43,098 bases of DNA, from contig JBOZIK010000001.1 of NCBI GenBank assembly GCA_051453625.1, forward strand, positions 16,033,935 through 16,077,032, written 5' to 3'. Positions within the stretch are counted from its first letter, which is position 1. Each line of letters opens with the position of its first letter. The notes below the pieces were generated by a model. That model was not told the DNA's origin. It did no database searches and saw nothing but the letters and a program-made list of their open reading frames with translations. This document shows positions 1 through 10,578 of the stretch, piece after piece. The DNA is from Welwitschia mirabilis (Eukaryota > Gnetophyta > Gnetopsida > Welwitschiales). The position numbers were made by a program, and so were the translations under genes.

Positions 1-2
1 TG

Positions 3-330
3 GAGTTAGCTGATTCATCTATTAAGAAATCCTTAGGAGTGATAAAGGACTTGGTCATTCAGATAGAGAAAGCTTTCTACTCCATAGATGTAGTCATTTT
101 AGAATTAAAAATCAAAATACATATCTCCTTCTTCTAGGTAGAGCTTTCTACACAACTGCCCATTGCATCATAGACACTAGAACTGGACTAATAAAATTTT
201 ACTTTGAAAACAAGTGATTTTTAATATGAGTCTTTGACGCAGCAGAAAAAGATTTAGTTAACACTTTAGATTTGGAACAAAATCTAACATCTAGCCTATC
301 TTTATAAACCACTTCAAATATAAAGCAAAT
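3..330 (+). pseudogene. Element A retropepsin (aspartic protease) fragment
   Basis: Reading from base 3 gives ELADSSIKKSLGVIKDL, the central part of the Athila-type protease domain, matching the stretch from about 7535 in element B. After a frameshift near base 125 a second frame reads LLLGRAFYTTAHCIIDTRTG, the conserved ILGRPFL-like segment near the end of the retropepsin fold. The catalytic Asp-Thr-Gly would lie upstream of the window. An in-frame stop follows at about 214 and the trace fades before the gap at 397. In the family this enzyme cleaves the Gag-Pol polyprotein inside the particle. It cannot be functional here. Confidence 0.7.
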
Positions 331-396
331 TATAAAAGAATAAATCATGTAAATAATAAGTGGAAAATGGTGTGTACAGATTAAAAACAATTGAAA

Positions 397-805
397 NNNN
401 NNNNNNNNNNNNNNNNNNNNNNNNNNNNNNNNNNNNNNNNNNNNNNNNNNNNNNNNNNNNNNNNNNNNNNNNNNNNNNNNNNNNNNNNNNNNNNNNNNNN
501 NNNNNNNNNNNNNNNNNNNNNNNNNNNNNNNNNNNNNNNNNNNNNNNNNNNNNNNNNNNNNNNNNNNNNNNNNNNNNNNNNNNNNNNNNNNNNNNNNNNN
601 NNNNNNNNNNNNNNNNNNNNNNNNNNNNNNNNNNNNNNNNNNNNNNNNNNNNNNNNNNNNNNNNNNNNNNNNNNNNNNNNNNNNNNNNNNNNNNNNNNNN
701 NNNNNNNNNNNNNNNNNNNNNNNNNNNNNNNNNNNNNNNNNNNNNNNNNNNNNNNNNNNNNNNNNNNNNNNNNNNNNNNNNNNNNNNNNNNNNNNNNNNN
801 NNNNN
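397..805. other. Assembly gap, 409 N
   Basis: Unsequenced run lying between the protease remnant and the 3' non-coding block of element A. It may hide, or replace, the pol domains missing from this copy. The length is not a round placeholder, so it is probably an estimate. Confidence 0.95.
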
Positions 806-1062
806 GAACTCCACTGGGGTATCAGTTGGTCATGCTTCATGGGTCCTTACTCCTCTGACAGTGGTTGCACTTCCCTCGCATGGCAAAAGAAATAAAACAT
901 ATTTCCACTTGATTATTTCACTTTTGGAGATTCCAATGAGTTAGTAGGTAGAAATAGATGAGTCCATTTCTAAGTATCTTTTGATTTCACCTTTATTGTT
1001 CTACACACTTGAAACCTTGGATATCACCATGACCACTACCTTTTCAAATGAACTTTATCAAA

Positions 1063-1340
1063 TTAATACATTTTGTCATGCATCTTTACTTAGGAACTGT
1101 TGATATTTTCATTTGGAGTTTGATACGTTAGTACTTATAATAGGTAAACATNNNNNNNNNNNNNNNNNNNNNNNNNNNNNNNNNNNNNNNNNNNNNNNNN
1201 NNNNNNNNNNNNNNNNNNNNNNNNNNNNNNNNNNNNNNNNNNNNNNNNNNNTTAATACATTTTGTCATGCATCTTTACTTAGGAACTGTTGATATTTTCA
1301 TTTGGAGTTTGCTACGTTAGTACTTAGAATAGGTAAACAT
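1063..1340. other. 100-N gap (1152-1251) flanked by abutting 89-bp duplicate
   Basis: Bases 1063-1151 end exactly where the Ns begin and are repeated at 1252-1340, starting exactly where the Ns end, with two mismatches. A 100-N run is a standard placeholder for a gap of unknown size. The simplest reading is two contig ends that overlap by 89 bp but were not merged, perhaps because of allelic differences, rather than a real tandem duplication. Confidence 0.8.
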
Positions 1341-1503
1341 TCTTCTTCATGTTTCTTGTGTCTATTTCTCCTTTGCTTTTCTTCTATTTTTATGTCTATC
1401 ATTTTCTAGTCATTTTTCCCATTTCTTCTTTCCTAATTTAATAGTTTTATTGTTTTTTATTTTAATCATTTTTAATTTTTGTTAGTTTAGACAATTCAAG
1501 ATG

Positions 1504-1828
1504 NNNNNNNNNNNNNNNNNNNNNNNNNNNNNNNNNNNNNNNNNNNNNNNNNNNNNNNNNNNNNNNNNNNNNNNNNNNNNNNNNNNNNNNNNNNNNNNNN
1601 NNNNNNNNNNNNNNNNNNNNNNNNNNNNNNNNNNNNNNNNNNNNNNNNNNNNNNNNNNNNNNNNNNNNNNNNNNNNNNNNNNNNNNNNNNNNNNNNNNNN
1701 NNNNNNNNNNNNNNNNNNNNNNNNNNNNNNNNNNNNNNNNNNNNNNNNNNNNNNNNNNNNNNNNNNNNNNNNNNNNNNNNNNNNNNNNNNNNNNNNNNNN
1801 NNNNNNNNNNNNNNNNNNNNNNNNNNNN
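1504..1828. other. Assembly gap, 325 N
   Basis: Unsequenced stretch inside the 3' non-coding region of element A. No reading frame can be inferred across it. Confidence 0.95.
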
Positions 1829-1909
1829 ACCTATCCTAGTTTTTATTGTTTGAAAAGTTGGCTTGCAAACACAGTTTATCATCTGGTTTTGTTAGGGATT
1901 GATAAGGCT

Positions 1910-1922
1910 AAGTGGAGGGCTA
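1910..1922 (+). promoter_or_regulatory. Element A polypurine tract
   Basis: The purine-rich AAGTGGAGGGC run directly precedes an LTR starting TGTTGTGACACC. The same arrangement occurs at 12420 (AAGTAGAGGAC) and 28339 (AAGTGGGGGAGC). In LTR retrotransposons this tract resists RNase H and primes plus-strand DNA synthesis. Confidence 0.8.
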
Positions 1923-2059
1923 TGTTGTGACACCAACTTAAGTGTATTTGATAGTGTATTTTGAGTTTTTTTATAGATAAACTAATAGGTAAATGCCTAG
2001 TTCTTATAACAATTGAGAATCCAGGAACACAAGATGAAAACATGCAGTTTATCAAGATA

Positions 2060-2243
2060 ATTCAAGATGATTTCATATAGATATGGATAAATTGTATTTT
2101 CNNNNNNNNNNNNNNNNNNNNNNNNNNNNNNNNNNNNNNNNNNNNNNNNNNNNNNNNNNNNNNNNNNNNNNNNNNNNNNNNNNNNNNNNNNNNNNNNNNN
2201 NATTCAAGATGATTTCATATAGATATGGATAAATTGTATTTTC
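2060..2243. other. 100-N gap (2102-2201) flanked by exact 42-bp duplicate
   Basis: Bases 2060-2101 run up to the Ns and are repeated without mismatch at 2202-2243, immediately after them. As at 1152, this is best read as unmerged overlapping contig ends, so the true LTR is about 142 bp shorter than drawn. Confidence 0.85.
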
Positions 2244-2700
2244 AGATGATTATTCCTGTAAACAACCAGATATCACACTGACAAAAGATGAGTAGAAGAC
2301 TATCATCCCACATGTCATCCAGATGATAATTAGGATGATAACCCTATTTAGATATAAGACAGACTTAATTTCAGATGCCTTGCAGACTGAATTGAACATC
2401 TTCTCATAGACTCCATCATCCACCTCATCATCCGGATGACACTAATGGATAACATCTCCAATATTAGTCGATAATAGTTTACATGAAGATCATAGATAGT
2501 TAAACTGGAAGCAAACTAGATAACCCATTATAAATTCCTATCGTCTCCTCCATCGTTTGGATGACAACATGGATGACACTTTTATCCCACACTTTCACAG
2601 ATTGTATTCCTGAGTTGTTGCTTGTTAATTGTAACTTTTCCTTTTATGATAGCTAGAGTTTTTGTTATACTTTTATATTAGTCCTTTTCCCCTTTCTATC

Positions 2701-2708
2701 TATAAATG
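2701..2708 (+). promoter_or_regulatory. TATA box of element A LTR
   Basis: TATAAATG occupies the position held by TATAAATA in the element B LTR, downstream of the palindrome-bearing U3 and upstream of the conserved R/U5 segment. It is the probable Pol II core promoter of the element. Confidence 0.55.
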
Positions 2709-2990
2709 AAGGTCTTCCCCTCGATTCCTAATCATCTTCGATGATACCTGACATTCTTGTGACAAGAGATCTTGGGACCAAAGAACCATCTTGTAATCCA
2801 GAGAGATATTACCTTAGTGTTGGGTGGCATATCCTTCATTGAGGAATGACTACTTTGAGATTCAGATTCTCTTTTTACACTTTTAATATGAATTACTCTT
2901 TTTAATAATTGCAGGAACTTATTCCTCATAGTTTATGTTGTTATAGATTTGTGATAGGTTTCTTTAATTATATAGATTATGAGGGTAACC

Positions 2991-3977
2991 NNNNNNNNNN
3001 NNNNNNNNNNNNNNNNNNNNNNNNNNNNNNNNNNNNNNNNNNNNNNNNNNNNNNNNNNNNNNNNNNNNNNNNNNNNNNNNNNNNNNNNNNNNNNNNNNNN
3101 NNNNNNNNNNNNNNNNNNNNNNNNNNNNNNNNNNNNNNNNNNNNNNNNNNNNNNNNNNNNNNNNNNNNNNNNNNNNNNNNNNNNNNNNNNNNNNNNNNNN
3201 NNNNNNNNNNNNNNNNNNNNNNNNNNNNNNNNNNNNNNNNNNNNNNNNNNNNNNNNNNNNNNNNNNNNNNNNNNNNNNNNNNNNNNNNNNNNNNNNNNNN
3301 NNNNNNNNNNNNNNNNNNNNNNNNNNNNNNNNNNNNNNNNNNNNNNNNNNNNNNNNNNNNNNNNNNNNNNNNNNNNNNNNNNNNNNNNNNNNNNNNNNNN
3401 NNNNNNNNNNNNNNNNNNNNNNNNNNNNNNNNNNNNNNNNNNNNNNNNNNNNNNNNNNNNNNNNNNNNNNNNNNNNNNNNNNNNNNNNNNNNNNNNNNNN
3501 NNNNNNNNNNNNNNNNNNNNNNNNNNNNNNNNNNNNNNNNNNNNNNNNNNNNNNNNNNNNNNNNNNNNNNNNNNNNNNNNNNNNNNNNNNNNNNNNNNNN
3601 NNNNNNNNNNNNNNNNNNNNNNNNNNNNNNNNNNNNNNNNNNNNNNNNNNNNNNNNNNNNNNNNNNNNNNNNNNNNNNNNNNNNNNNNNNNNNNNNNNNN
3701 NNNNNNNNNNNNNNNNNNNNNNNNNNNNNNNNNNNNNNNNNNNNNNNNNNNNNNNNNNNNNNNNNNNNNNNNNNNNNNNNNNNNNNNNNNNNNNNNNNNN
3801 NNNNNNNNNNNNNNNNNNNNNNNNNNNNNNNNNNNNNNNNNNNNNNNNNNNNNNNNNNNNNNNNNNNNNNNNNNNNNNNNNNNNNNNNNNNNNNNNNNNN
3901 NNNNNNNNNNNNNNNNNNNNNNNNNNNNNNNNNNNNNNNNNNNNNNNNNNNNNNNNNNNNNNNNNNNNNNNNNNNNN
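2991..3977. other. Assembly gap, 987 N
   Basis: Separates the truncated 3' LTR of element A from the truncated 5' LTR of element B. By alignment with the complete LTR at 12435-13685, about 340 bp of the B 5' LTR should lie at the right end of this gap. The A/B junction and both target duplications are therefore unreadable. Confidence 0.9.
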
Positions 3978-4868
3978 GCAATAGACATCCCCTATGTCAT
4001 TCCCATAACAGTTAGGACAACAAAAAATTTTTTATAGTTGGAAAGAATTATCTTTGTAATGAGGTTAAGAAACTCATTTGGAATATTAGGGTTTCTTTTC
4101 TAACTTTTAGGGTTAAACTTCTAGAACTTCAATATAAAACTATAAATACCCTCTTCTTCCTTCATTTTTGTTTCCATCTTTTGTACCTGATATGCTTATG
4201 ATGTAAGATTGGATTCTAATAGCTAGAGAAAGGAGTTTTCTTGGTGTTAAGCTGAGTCTCTTCTATTTAAGTGCTACTATTTTATTACAAGTGGATGTAA
4301 AGTTATTTTAATTAATACAATTACTCTTTTCAATTCTAATTCTATTTATGTCCCTTATAGTTCTAGTTGGTTATAGTTTTAGTAATGATACCGTAATTTA
4401 CTTAGATTATAAGGGCAACCATTATTAAGGTTGACTATGGTTATTTTAGATTTGCATTGTTATTCCATTTCCATTCCACATTGCATTTCATATTCTATTT
4501 AGTATATTTCATAGTTCATGTTAATTAGAAATAAGGTAAGTACTCCTCTTAATTGATTTGAATTATATAGAAACTAGTTCTTAGGAGAGGAGGATTAGGA
4601 TCCAATAGAATTCATCCCACTTCCATTTGCATTTCATCTTTATTTACTTTGCATTGCATTTTACTTTATTATTTGATTTTAGTTATTAAAAGATAAAAAG
4701 AATAAAAATACATTTAGAAATAAAATTTATAACTCTAAGCCTAGTGCCTTCATTGAGATTACAACATTGGGGTAAACTCCCATCTATAATAGAGTGTGTT
4801 TTTTTAAGTGATTTGATTTATAGGTTTATCTTAAAGACTTTAGGATTACATAAATTCACACTGCAACA
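3978..4868 (+). repeat. Element B 5' LTR (3' three quarters)
   Basis: Aligns throughout with 12780-13685, the distal part of the 3' LTR. Ends CTGCAACA at 4868, just before the primer site. Contains a TATA box at 4141 and the R/U5 segment with CTTGGTGTTAAGCTGAGTC that is recognisable in A and C as well. The first 340 bp or so are in the preceding gap. Confidence 0.85.
4141..4148 (+). promoter_or_regulatory. TATA box of element B 5' LTR
   Basis: TATAAATA followed by CCCTC, conserved in the 3' LTR at 12944-12951 despite divergence around it. Likely core promoter for the element's genomic RNA. Confidence 0.65.
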
Positions 4869-4871
4869 TTT

Positions 4872-4889
4872 TGGTGCTATTGCTGATAA
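4872..4889 (+). promoter_or_regulatory. Primer binding site, tRNA-Asp type
   Basis: TGGTGCTATTGCTGATAA starts 3 bp after the LTR. The complement of the plant tRNA-Asp 3' end is TGGCGCCGTTGCCGGGGA. The site differs at seven positions, six of them C-to-T or G-to-A. This is the primer known for Athila/Tat elements and the place where minus-strand DNA synthesis begins. Confidence 0.75.
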
Positions 4890-5451
4890 AGGCTGCAAGG
4901 AGCTAAAGAATTATTACTAACCAGATAAGTACCTCGAATCTTATGTTTAGGTTATTTATCTAAATTAATATTGTATTTTTAATATAACTTAGAATAGGTT
5001 TACTTAAACAAAAGTTTTATTTTATATAGTTTTTAGGGACCCTCTCATTCTCTCTATTATCCCTATAACATTAGGCACAACAGTTCTAAAATTTCAAAAC
5101 AAATTTCTATTTTGACAATTTTTATTTTGTTCATAGTTTATTAATAAAGTTGCTATCATTTTCTCTCTTGTCTCCATGATAGCTTAGATAATAGTCTTCT
5201 ATTTTTATTTTTAGAATTTTGCAGTTTTTCTTTTTTTTTTTAATTTTAAATAAGTTACTATTATATTCTCTATCATACTCGTGATAGCTTAAATGATGGT
5301 CTAGTTTTTTGCATTTTCTGTAATTTTTTTGAATTTTAATTTTCTATTACTATCACCATCGTCCTTCCTGTTAATCCCATGATCAAGTAAATGATAGTTT
5401 ATTATTTTTAATTTTAGTTTTTTTTATTAGTTGTGTGAGCATGTAAAGACA
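4890..5451 (+). repeat. Element B leader with three imperfect repeat units
   Basis: Non-coding leader between primer site and gag. Three units at about 5150, 5258 and 5347 each hold a pyrimidine-rich segment, an inverted ATGATAG/CTATCAT-type motif and a tail like AAATGATGGTC. Spacing is about 108 then 89 bp. Three comparable units follow the primer site of element C (20679, 20803, 20884), so this array seems to be an old shared feature. Confidence 0.5.
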
Positions 5452-7270
5452 TGGTGAATTCTGATAAAAAGACAAAATATCAGAGAGAGTAGATCTGATT
5501 AAAGAAAACATCAGAGAAGAATTATTTGACTTTGAGCTAAATCCAGGAATGCACATTGTAAGTATGCAAATTCCCAAAATTAAAAAGGAAGATTTTTTTG
5601 CTTTTATTATTTTAAAATTAAATTATGTAAAACAAAATTATAGTCTAAAAGTAAATCATGTTATTCCTTCTTTGAATATATCGAATGTATCAGAATCTTC
5701 ACAAAAGAAAAAGTAAGTTAGTTTATCTAATACCTCAATAGTAATAGAAACTTCTTTCTTGAATGCAAATGTCACTCTTAGAGATTTAATTTTTTATAGA
5801 AAACATGAAATTGAAAATCCCTTTGATTTACCTCTTGAAGATGATATAGAATTAAAAAATTTAAATGCATATCCAACTTTTTCAAAGAAACCTAAGAAAG
5901 ACCCTTTCCAATATTTATCTAACATTTAACAACTTGTGCTTACATTGAAAAATGAAAAAGAACATATTAGTAACAATATCTACATAATTATTTTTCCAAT
6001 CACATTTAGAGGAAGAGCTAAAACTTGCCTTAAAACAATTTCACATAAAAGTCTTAAATCTTAGTTAAGTGCAAGAAGTATTTATCAAATGATTTTTAAG
6101 TAAAATTTTTATGATAAGAAGAAGAAATGAAGTAACCAACTTTCAATAATAACATTATGAGGATTATGAAATATCCTATGAACATTTTATAATAGCTAGC
6201 CATTTCAACCTTATTAATGAACTTCATAAAGAAGAATTAGTAGATTATTTTTACATTAAATTGAATGTTCAAACTAAATAACTTGTAGATTTTTCTTGTG
6301 AAGGTAACTTGTTTAACTTAGTCTTAAAAGAAGCATGGAGTGTGTTGGAAAATCTTATAGAAATAAGTCAAACTTAGCCTAAACCCTCTAAAGAAAATTT
6401 AACTATAAGTTAAATCTTAAAATATTTAAAGAAAGTGAAACATGACAAATAAGAAAAAAAAAAAGACTCAACCAAATTAATGAAAGATTTTACTACTACT
6501 TTAGATAAGTATACACAAATTATAGTCAATGCAAAAGTAGTAAAAAATGAAGACTCAATCTCAAATTGTGAAATTTGTGAAGATAACTCTCATCTAATTA
6601 CAGATTATTTATTATTACCAACTTGTAAGGAGAGGATGTTTGAGGAATTTAGTGCTTTTAACTATAGAACATTTAATTTTAACAGTCAATCACAATTTTA
6701 ACAAAGATTAAATGAGCTATATTAATGGAAACCTTTTGAAAATAGATTCAGAAATTACAACTTTCAACCTAGTTTTCAACAAAACTAGAATAATCCACTT
6801 AGAGAATCCATAGAAGAGATGAGAAAAGTGCAAGAAAAAACTCATAGCAACATTTAGAACTTAGTAAATGTGCTCCAATAAATAAAGCATGCCAACAAAA
6901 GACCACACAGGTCTATTACATCTCAATGTTTACCCAATTCAAATAAAGTTAAGAAAGATTTTAATGTATTCACATAAAGTGGAAATGATACAATACCTCC
7001 TACTCATGAGGTTTCAACTTGTAAAAAAAATGAAATGAATGAATAGGATGATGTAGAAATTTTATATTGATAAAACCTTTCATCAACATCACCTACTAAA
7101 ACCTCCACTAGAAATACCTCATAAGAAAATAGAGAGAAAAAACCATTCACTCTTTGGCTTGATCGATTGAGTAAAAATCCTACCTTTAATGAATACTTAA
7201 AAAATTTAATGGAAGAGGTAAACTTCAAATTATATTTTATAAACTCTTGTAAGAAAATCATAAATATTAT
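5452..7270 (+). pseudogene. Element B gag (capsid/nucleocapsid) remnant
   Basis: From about 5452 one reads a long, stop-broken frame including NPFDLPLEDDIELKNLNAY and FPITFRGRAKTCL, which resembles the Gag capsid core of Athila-type elements (the FPFTLKDKAKSWL region). At 6567-6608 is CEICEDNSHLITDY, a CX2CX4HX4C nucleocapsid zinc knuckle whose last Cys has become Tyr, consistent with a G-to-A change. The knuckle lies in the longest intact piece, 6480-6701 (73 residues). Most stops in the region are TAG or TAA. In the family the product packages the RNA genome into cytoplasmic particles. No start codon can be assigned with confidence. Confidence 0.75.
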
Positions 7271-7399
7271 AAGTTATAGAAGAACTTAATAATAAGAAAG
7301 AAAAAATGTATCATTCCTAGCAAAGTTTTGTTTTTCTCAATCTCTTACTAACTTAGTTATAAAAAGGTGTCCTAAATTTAAAGACCGTACAATTACAAC

Positions 7400-7845
7400 T
7401 ATGAATGTTACCTTAGAAGGAAATAAAAGAATTTGAAAAGATTTAATTGACATAAGAACAAGTTCAAACATCATAAATCTTCACATATATAGGAGACTTA
7501 GATTGAAAAGTAGAATAGAACCTACATAAATTATCTTAGAATTGGATGATATCTAAATCAAGAAACCATTAGGAATTATCAAGGACTTAGTTATCCAAAG
7601 TGAAAAAGCTTTTTATCTCATATATGTTATCATCATTGAGATTAAACATGATGGAGGTTATCCACTCCTTTTAGGAAGAGCCTTTTATGCAACTATCCAT
7701 TGTATTATTGATGCATGATCTGAGATGATTAGATATCAATTTGGCAATAGACAATTTTCCATTAGAGTTTTTGATGATATTGAAAAGGATAAAGGAACTG
7801 AGTTCAACCTTGAAGATGAAATGAAACCAACCTTGTTTTTATAAC
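7400..7845 (+). pseudogene. Element B aspartic protease remnant
   Basis: Reads LIDIRTSSNIINLHIYRRL, where LIDTG(S/T)SxNI is expected. The catalytic Asp survives, but the Thr-Gly of the DTG motif are now Ile-Arg, both explicable by single transitions. Downstream come KKPLGIIKDLVIQ and PLLLGRAFYATIHCIIDA, then a stop. The fragment at 3-330 is its homologue in element A. With the active-site loop altered and several stops, this copy cannot process Gag-Pol. Confidence 0.8.
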
Positions 7846-8234
7846 ATTGACTAATTAACGAGAAATTAATCATGTTACATAAACCAACTTTCTATGATAA
7901 CCCCACTAAAACACATTGTATTAAGTCTAAGGATTAAAAACACACTGACTAGGAATAAACTTAACATTATTACTTAGTAGAAAAACGTTTTGCAAAGTGT
8001 CATTCCACGTCTATTATCCCAATCATAGACAGGATAATAAATCAAAATATCATCCTTAAAAAAATATATTTTTATATTTAAAAAATAAACAAAACCCTGA
8101 TAATTAGTTATCTTCTCACTTCTTAAATTTAAAAGAAAAAGTCCTTACTTGAACACATATATACTTAACTGTCATTTTCCTTTTCATAGTTCAATAGAAG
8201 ATTTACTCACATATAATGCTAAACCTATTAAGCA

Positions 8235-9030
8235 GCCTAAAGAGAACTCAATATGGCACTTAAGAAAATCATTAAAGATGAAATCATTAAATTTATAGAT
8301 GTCAGAATCATATATTCCATATCTGATAGTGAGTGGATTAGTCCTTTAATATTATTTCCAAATAATGGGGGGAAATATAGAATGTGCATCGATTTTAAAA
8401 ACCTTAATGAGGTCACTAGAAAGGAGTATTATTCTTTATCCTTTCTTGATTAAGTATTTGATATAATCCAAGGTTATTCCTACTATTGTTTTCTTAATGG
8501 ATATAATGGTTATAATAAAATTTGTATAGCAAGTAAAGACCAAGCTAAAACCACATTCACCTCACCCTTTTGGAATCTTTGCTTTTAGATGAATCCCTTT
8601 AGACTTTGCAATGCCCCTTGAACCTTTTAACGAGTCATGATTAGGATCTTTTCTGATATGATAGAGGATTATATTAAAATATTTATGGATGACTTCTCCA
8701 TTTTTGGTGATATGTTTGAATAAAGTATAGAGAGATTAGAGAAAGTCCTAGATCAATGTATTAAGAGTGGCTTACATTTGAGTTGGGAAAAGAGTTTTTT
8801 CCTTGTCAACCATGGCATTCTCTTAGTTCATCAAATTTTGAAAGAAGGGATTAGAATGAATCCTACAAAAGTTGATATCATTAAAAATCTTACCCCTCTA
8901 ACTAATGTCAAACAAATTAGATCTTTTCTTGGTCATGTTGATTTTTATCAATGTTTTATTCATGATTATGCCAGAATTTATAAACCCCTTCACTCATTAC
9001 TTGAAAAAGATATTAAATTTGATTAGAATG
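8235..9030 (+). pseudogene. Element B reverse transcriptase remnant
   Basis: Clear Ty3/gypsy RT in order: IIYSISDSEWISP, KYRMCIDFKNLNEVTRKEYY, FLNGYNGYNKICIA, the palm motif FMDDFSIFG with FMDD at 8682-8693, and the thumb/connection motif IRSFLGHVDFYQCFI. Longest open pieces are 8253-8453 and 8778-9026, both in the same frame. In-frame stops lie after FLSFLD-like text and in the LCNAP region. The insert common before CIDY in many Athila RTs (an LxPTRxxxGWR segment) is absent, which hints at a separate branch. The catalytic Asp pair is intact. Confidence 0.9.
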
Positions 9031-9480
9031 ATTCATACCAACTTGTATTTAAAACACTCAAAGAAAACATTTCTTATGAACTTATTATCATGGGTCTCGC
9101 TTGGAGTAAAGATTTTAAGCTTATTTGTGACACACATAACATTACTGTGGGGGGGTTCTTAGTTAAAAATATGAAAATGGTTTCAAATTCATATATTATC
9201 TTAGTAAAGCTTTGTCATAAAACCAAACCACCTAGACTACTACTAAGAGGGAAATGCTTGCCATTATCTTTTCCCTAGATCATATTCGACATATCTTCTT
9301 GGTTTTTATATTAATATTTACATAGATCATACAACCATCTACTATCTCATGATTAAAAAATACTCTAGTTCTAGACTTATTAGGTGGATTTTTCTCATAC
9401 AAGAATTTAATCTTACCATCATTGATAAGGCTAGAAAACATAACAGTATTGCTAATCATCTATTTTGACTTTCTTACTAT
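9031..9480 (+). pseudogene. Element B RNase H remnant
   Basis: Follows RT without a break: WSKDFKLICDTHNITVGGFL carries the first catalytic Asp (CDTHN, family CDASD). A frameshift around 9150-9180 moves the frame to KREMLAIIFSLDHIRH, and a second before about 9315 to YIDHTTIYYL and RLIRWIFLIQEFNLTIID, ending HNSIANHLF before the linker. These are the standard RNase H blocks of Athila-type pol. The enzyme degrades the RNA of the RNA/DNA hybrid. It is non-functional here. Confidence 0.8.
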
Positions 9481-10194
9481 CATGATGAAGTTCCCTTTAA
9501 TGATTCTTTTCCATGAATCATAATTAGTGATCAGGGAACTCATTTCATTAATTACCTTTTGTAAAAACTTCTTTTACCTATTAGTGTTGAACATAGAATT
9601 ACATGTGCCTATCATTCTCAAACTAATGTCTAAGCTAAAAACACAAATAGAGAACTAAAAAAGATGCTTTAGGAATTAGTCTATATCAATAGAAAAACAT
9701 GGTCTTCTAAACTTAATGATGTTAATTAGGCTTACTATACTACACTCTTTAGGTTTCTTACCATATGAACTTATGTATAGAAAAGGTTGGATTTTATTGG
9801 TTAATGTTTGCTATAACTCTTGTTGATCCACCCATCAACTCAACTTCGTAGACTTAAATGGAAATCTTAAAACTCGATTGGTTCAACTTGACCATTTAGA
9901 TAAAAAACATTCTCATGCTTTACATCATCAACTCATTCATAAGGCTTAAGCCAAGGTTAGACATGATTAGAAGATGATTTATAAGCAATTTAATCCTAGT
10001 CAGCTATCCTTTTGTATAACACCCAAGTACACCTTTTATAAAACAAGTTAAGTTATAAATGGTTAGGTCCTTATCTTATAGAAAAAGTAAATTCAAATGG
10101 CTCAATTGAAATATCTAATCCAAACACTCAATAAATTTAAAAATTTAATGGACAAAGGTTAAAAATTTATGAATCATCTTCTAATGAAACTTGA
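9481..10194 (+). pseudogene. Element B integrase remnant with internal deletion
   Basis: The pol linker HDEVPFNDSFP runs, in frame, straight into IIISDQGTHF at 9514. In related elements about 200 residues lie between these points: the HHCC zinc finger and the first part of the core with the first catalytic Asp. The second catalytic Asp (SDQGTHF, 9529-9531) remains. The Glu expected in the QTxGQAE..NRE block is Lys (9637-9639). The C-terminal domain follows: GPYLIEKVNSNGSIEIS and NGQRLKIYESS, ending TGA at 10192-10194. No chromodomain. Enzymatically dead by deletion and substitution. Confidence 0.85.
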
Positions 10195-10578
10195 ACATGA
10201 TGAAAGCACTTATTTTGGAAGCCCCTATTAATGAGGACAAACTTCTCTTGTTATTGTTTAAATTTCTACTTAACTCATTCCTTAAATAAACATTATGTTA
10301 TCACTTGAATATTTTTAAACTTGATAAGATGTATTTACTTATAATGTTTTCATGATTAGTAATATTTTACTTCAGTATTTAGATGATCAAGATTGACTTC
10401 ATTCAATCTTTAAACATTCTAGCTTTATGAACTTCATTTTGAAGGAAGATGCCTTACTTTGTTTGTTTTCTTTCAATAGTATGAGTAATTAGTTGGTTTT
10501 GCATGTTTTTACTTTGTTACTCATCTCATTACTTCACTTTTATCCTTACAAGTAATTAGTCATGTAAAATATTACCAT

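Larger units (their letters stand above)
806..1909 (+). other. Element A 3' non-coding region
   Basis: No coding signal. Bases 806-884 begin GAACTCCACT and match blocks at 10898-10970 (element B) and 26470-26548 (element C), showing homologous 3' internal DNA in all three elements. The rest is T-rich, with gaps at 1152-1251 and 1504-1828. The segment at 1896-1922, running into the polypurine tract, aligns with 12407-12434 in element B. Confidence 0.65.
1..2990 (+). mobile_element. Element A: 3' portion of a decayed Athila-like Ty3/gypsy retrotransposon
   Basis: The order protease trace, 3' non-coding region, polypurine tract and LTR is that of the distal half of an LTR retrotransposon on the plus strand. 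Its protease aligns with the one in element B, and its non-coding block at 806 aligns with 10898 and 26470 in elements B and C. The RT, RNase H and integrase expected between protease and 3' region (about 2.5 kb in B) are absent, or collapsed into the 409-N gap. The left end lies outside the window and the right end of the LTR falls in the 987-N gap, so no target duplication can be tested. The Athila/Tat assignment rests on similarity to element B. Confidence 0.8.
1923..2990 (+). repeat. Element A 3' LTR, truncated by gap
   Basis: Starts with TG right after the polypurine tract. U3 carries three copies or variants of the palindrome TCATCCGGATGA (2315, 2428, 2553), followed by a TATA box at 2701. 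Downstream, the segment with CTTAGTGTTGGGTGGCATAT aligns with R/U5 of the element C LTRs (for example around 22018). The 3' end is lost in the 987-N gap. A 100-N gap at 2102-2201 is flanked by an exact 42-bp duplicate and is probably artificial. Confidence 0.8.

Noticed and set aside
2732-2929. 65-residue minus-strand frame
   Set aside because: Lies in R/U5 of the element A LTR, antisense, with no similarity to any family I know.
199-4037. Long frames across N runs (for example 360-944, 2909-4015, 2933-3988)
   Set aside because: They are open only because the Ns are read as unknown residues; the real bases at their ends have no coding signature.
5383-5577. 64-residue minus-strand frame
   Set aside because: Antisense shadow over the start of element B gag, whose plus-strand reading has recognisable Gag text further on.
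7004-7261. 85-residue minus-strand frame
   Set aside because: Antisense of the gag/protease linker; AT-rich shadow.
8905-9162. Second plus-strand frame overlapping RT
   Set aside because: Frame-shifted shadow of the genuine RT thumb and RNase H frame.
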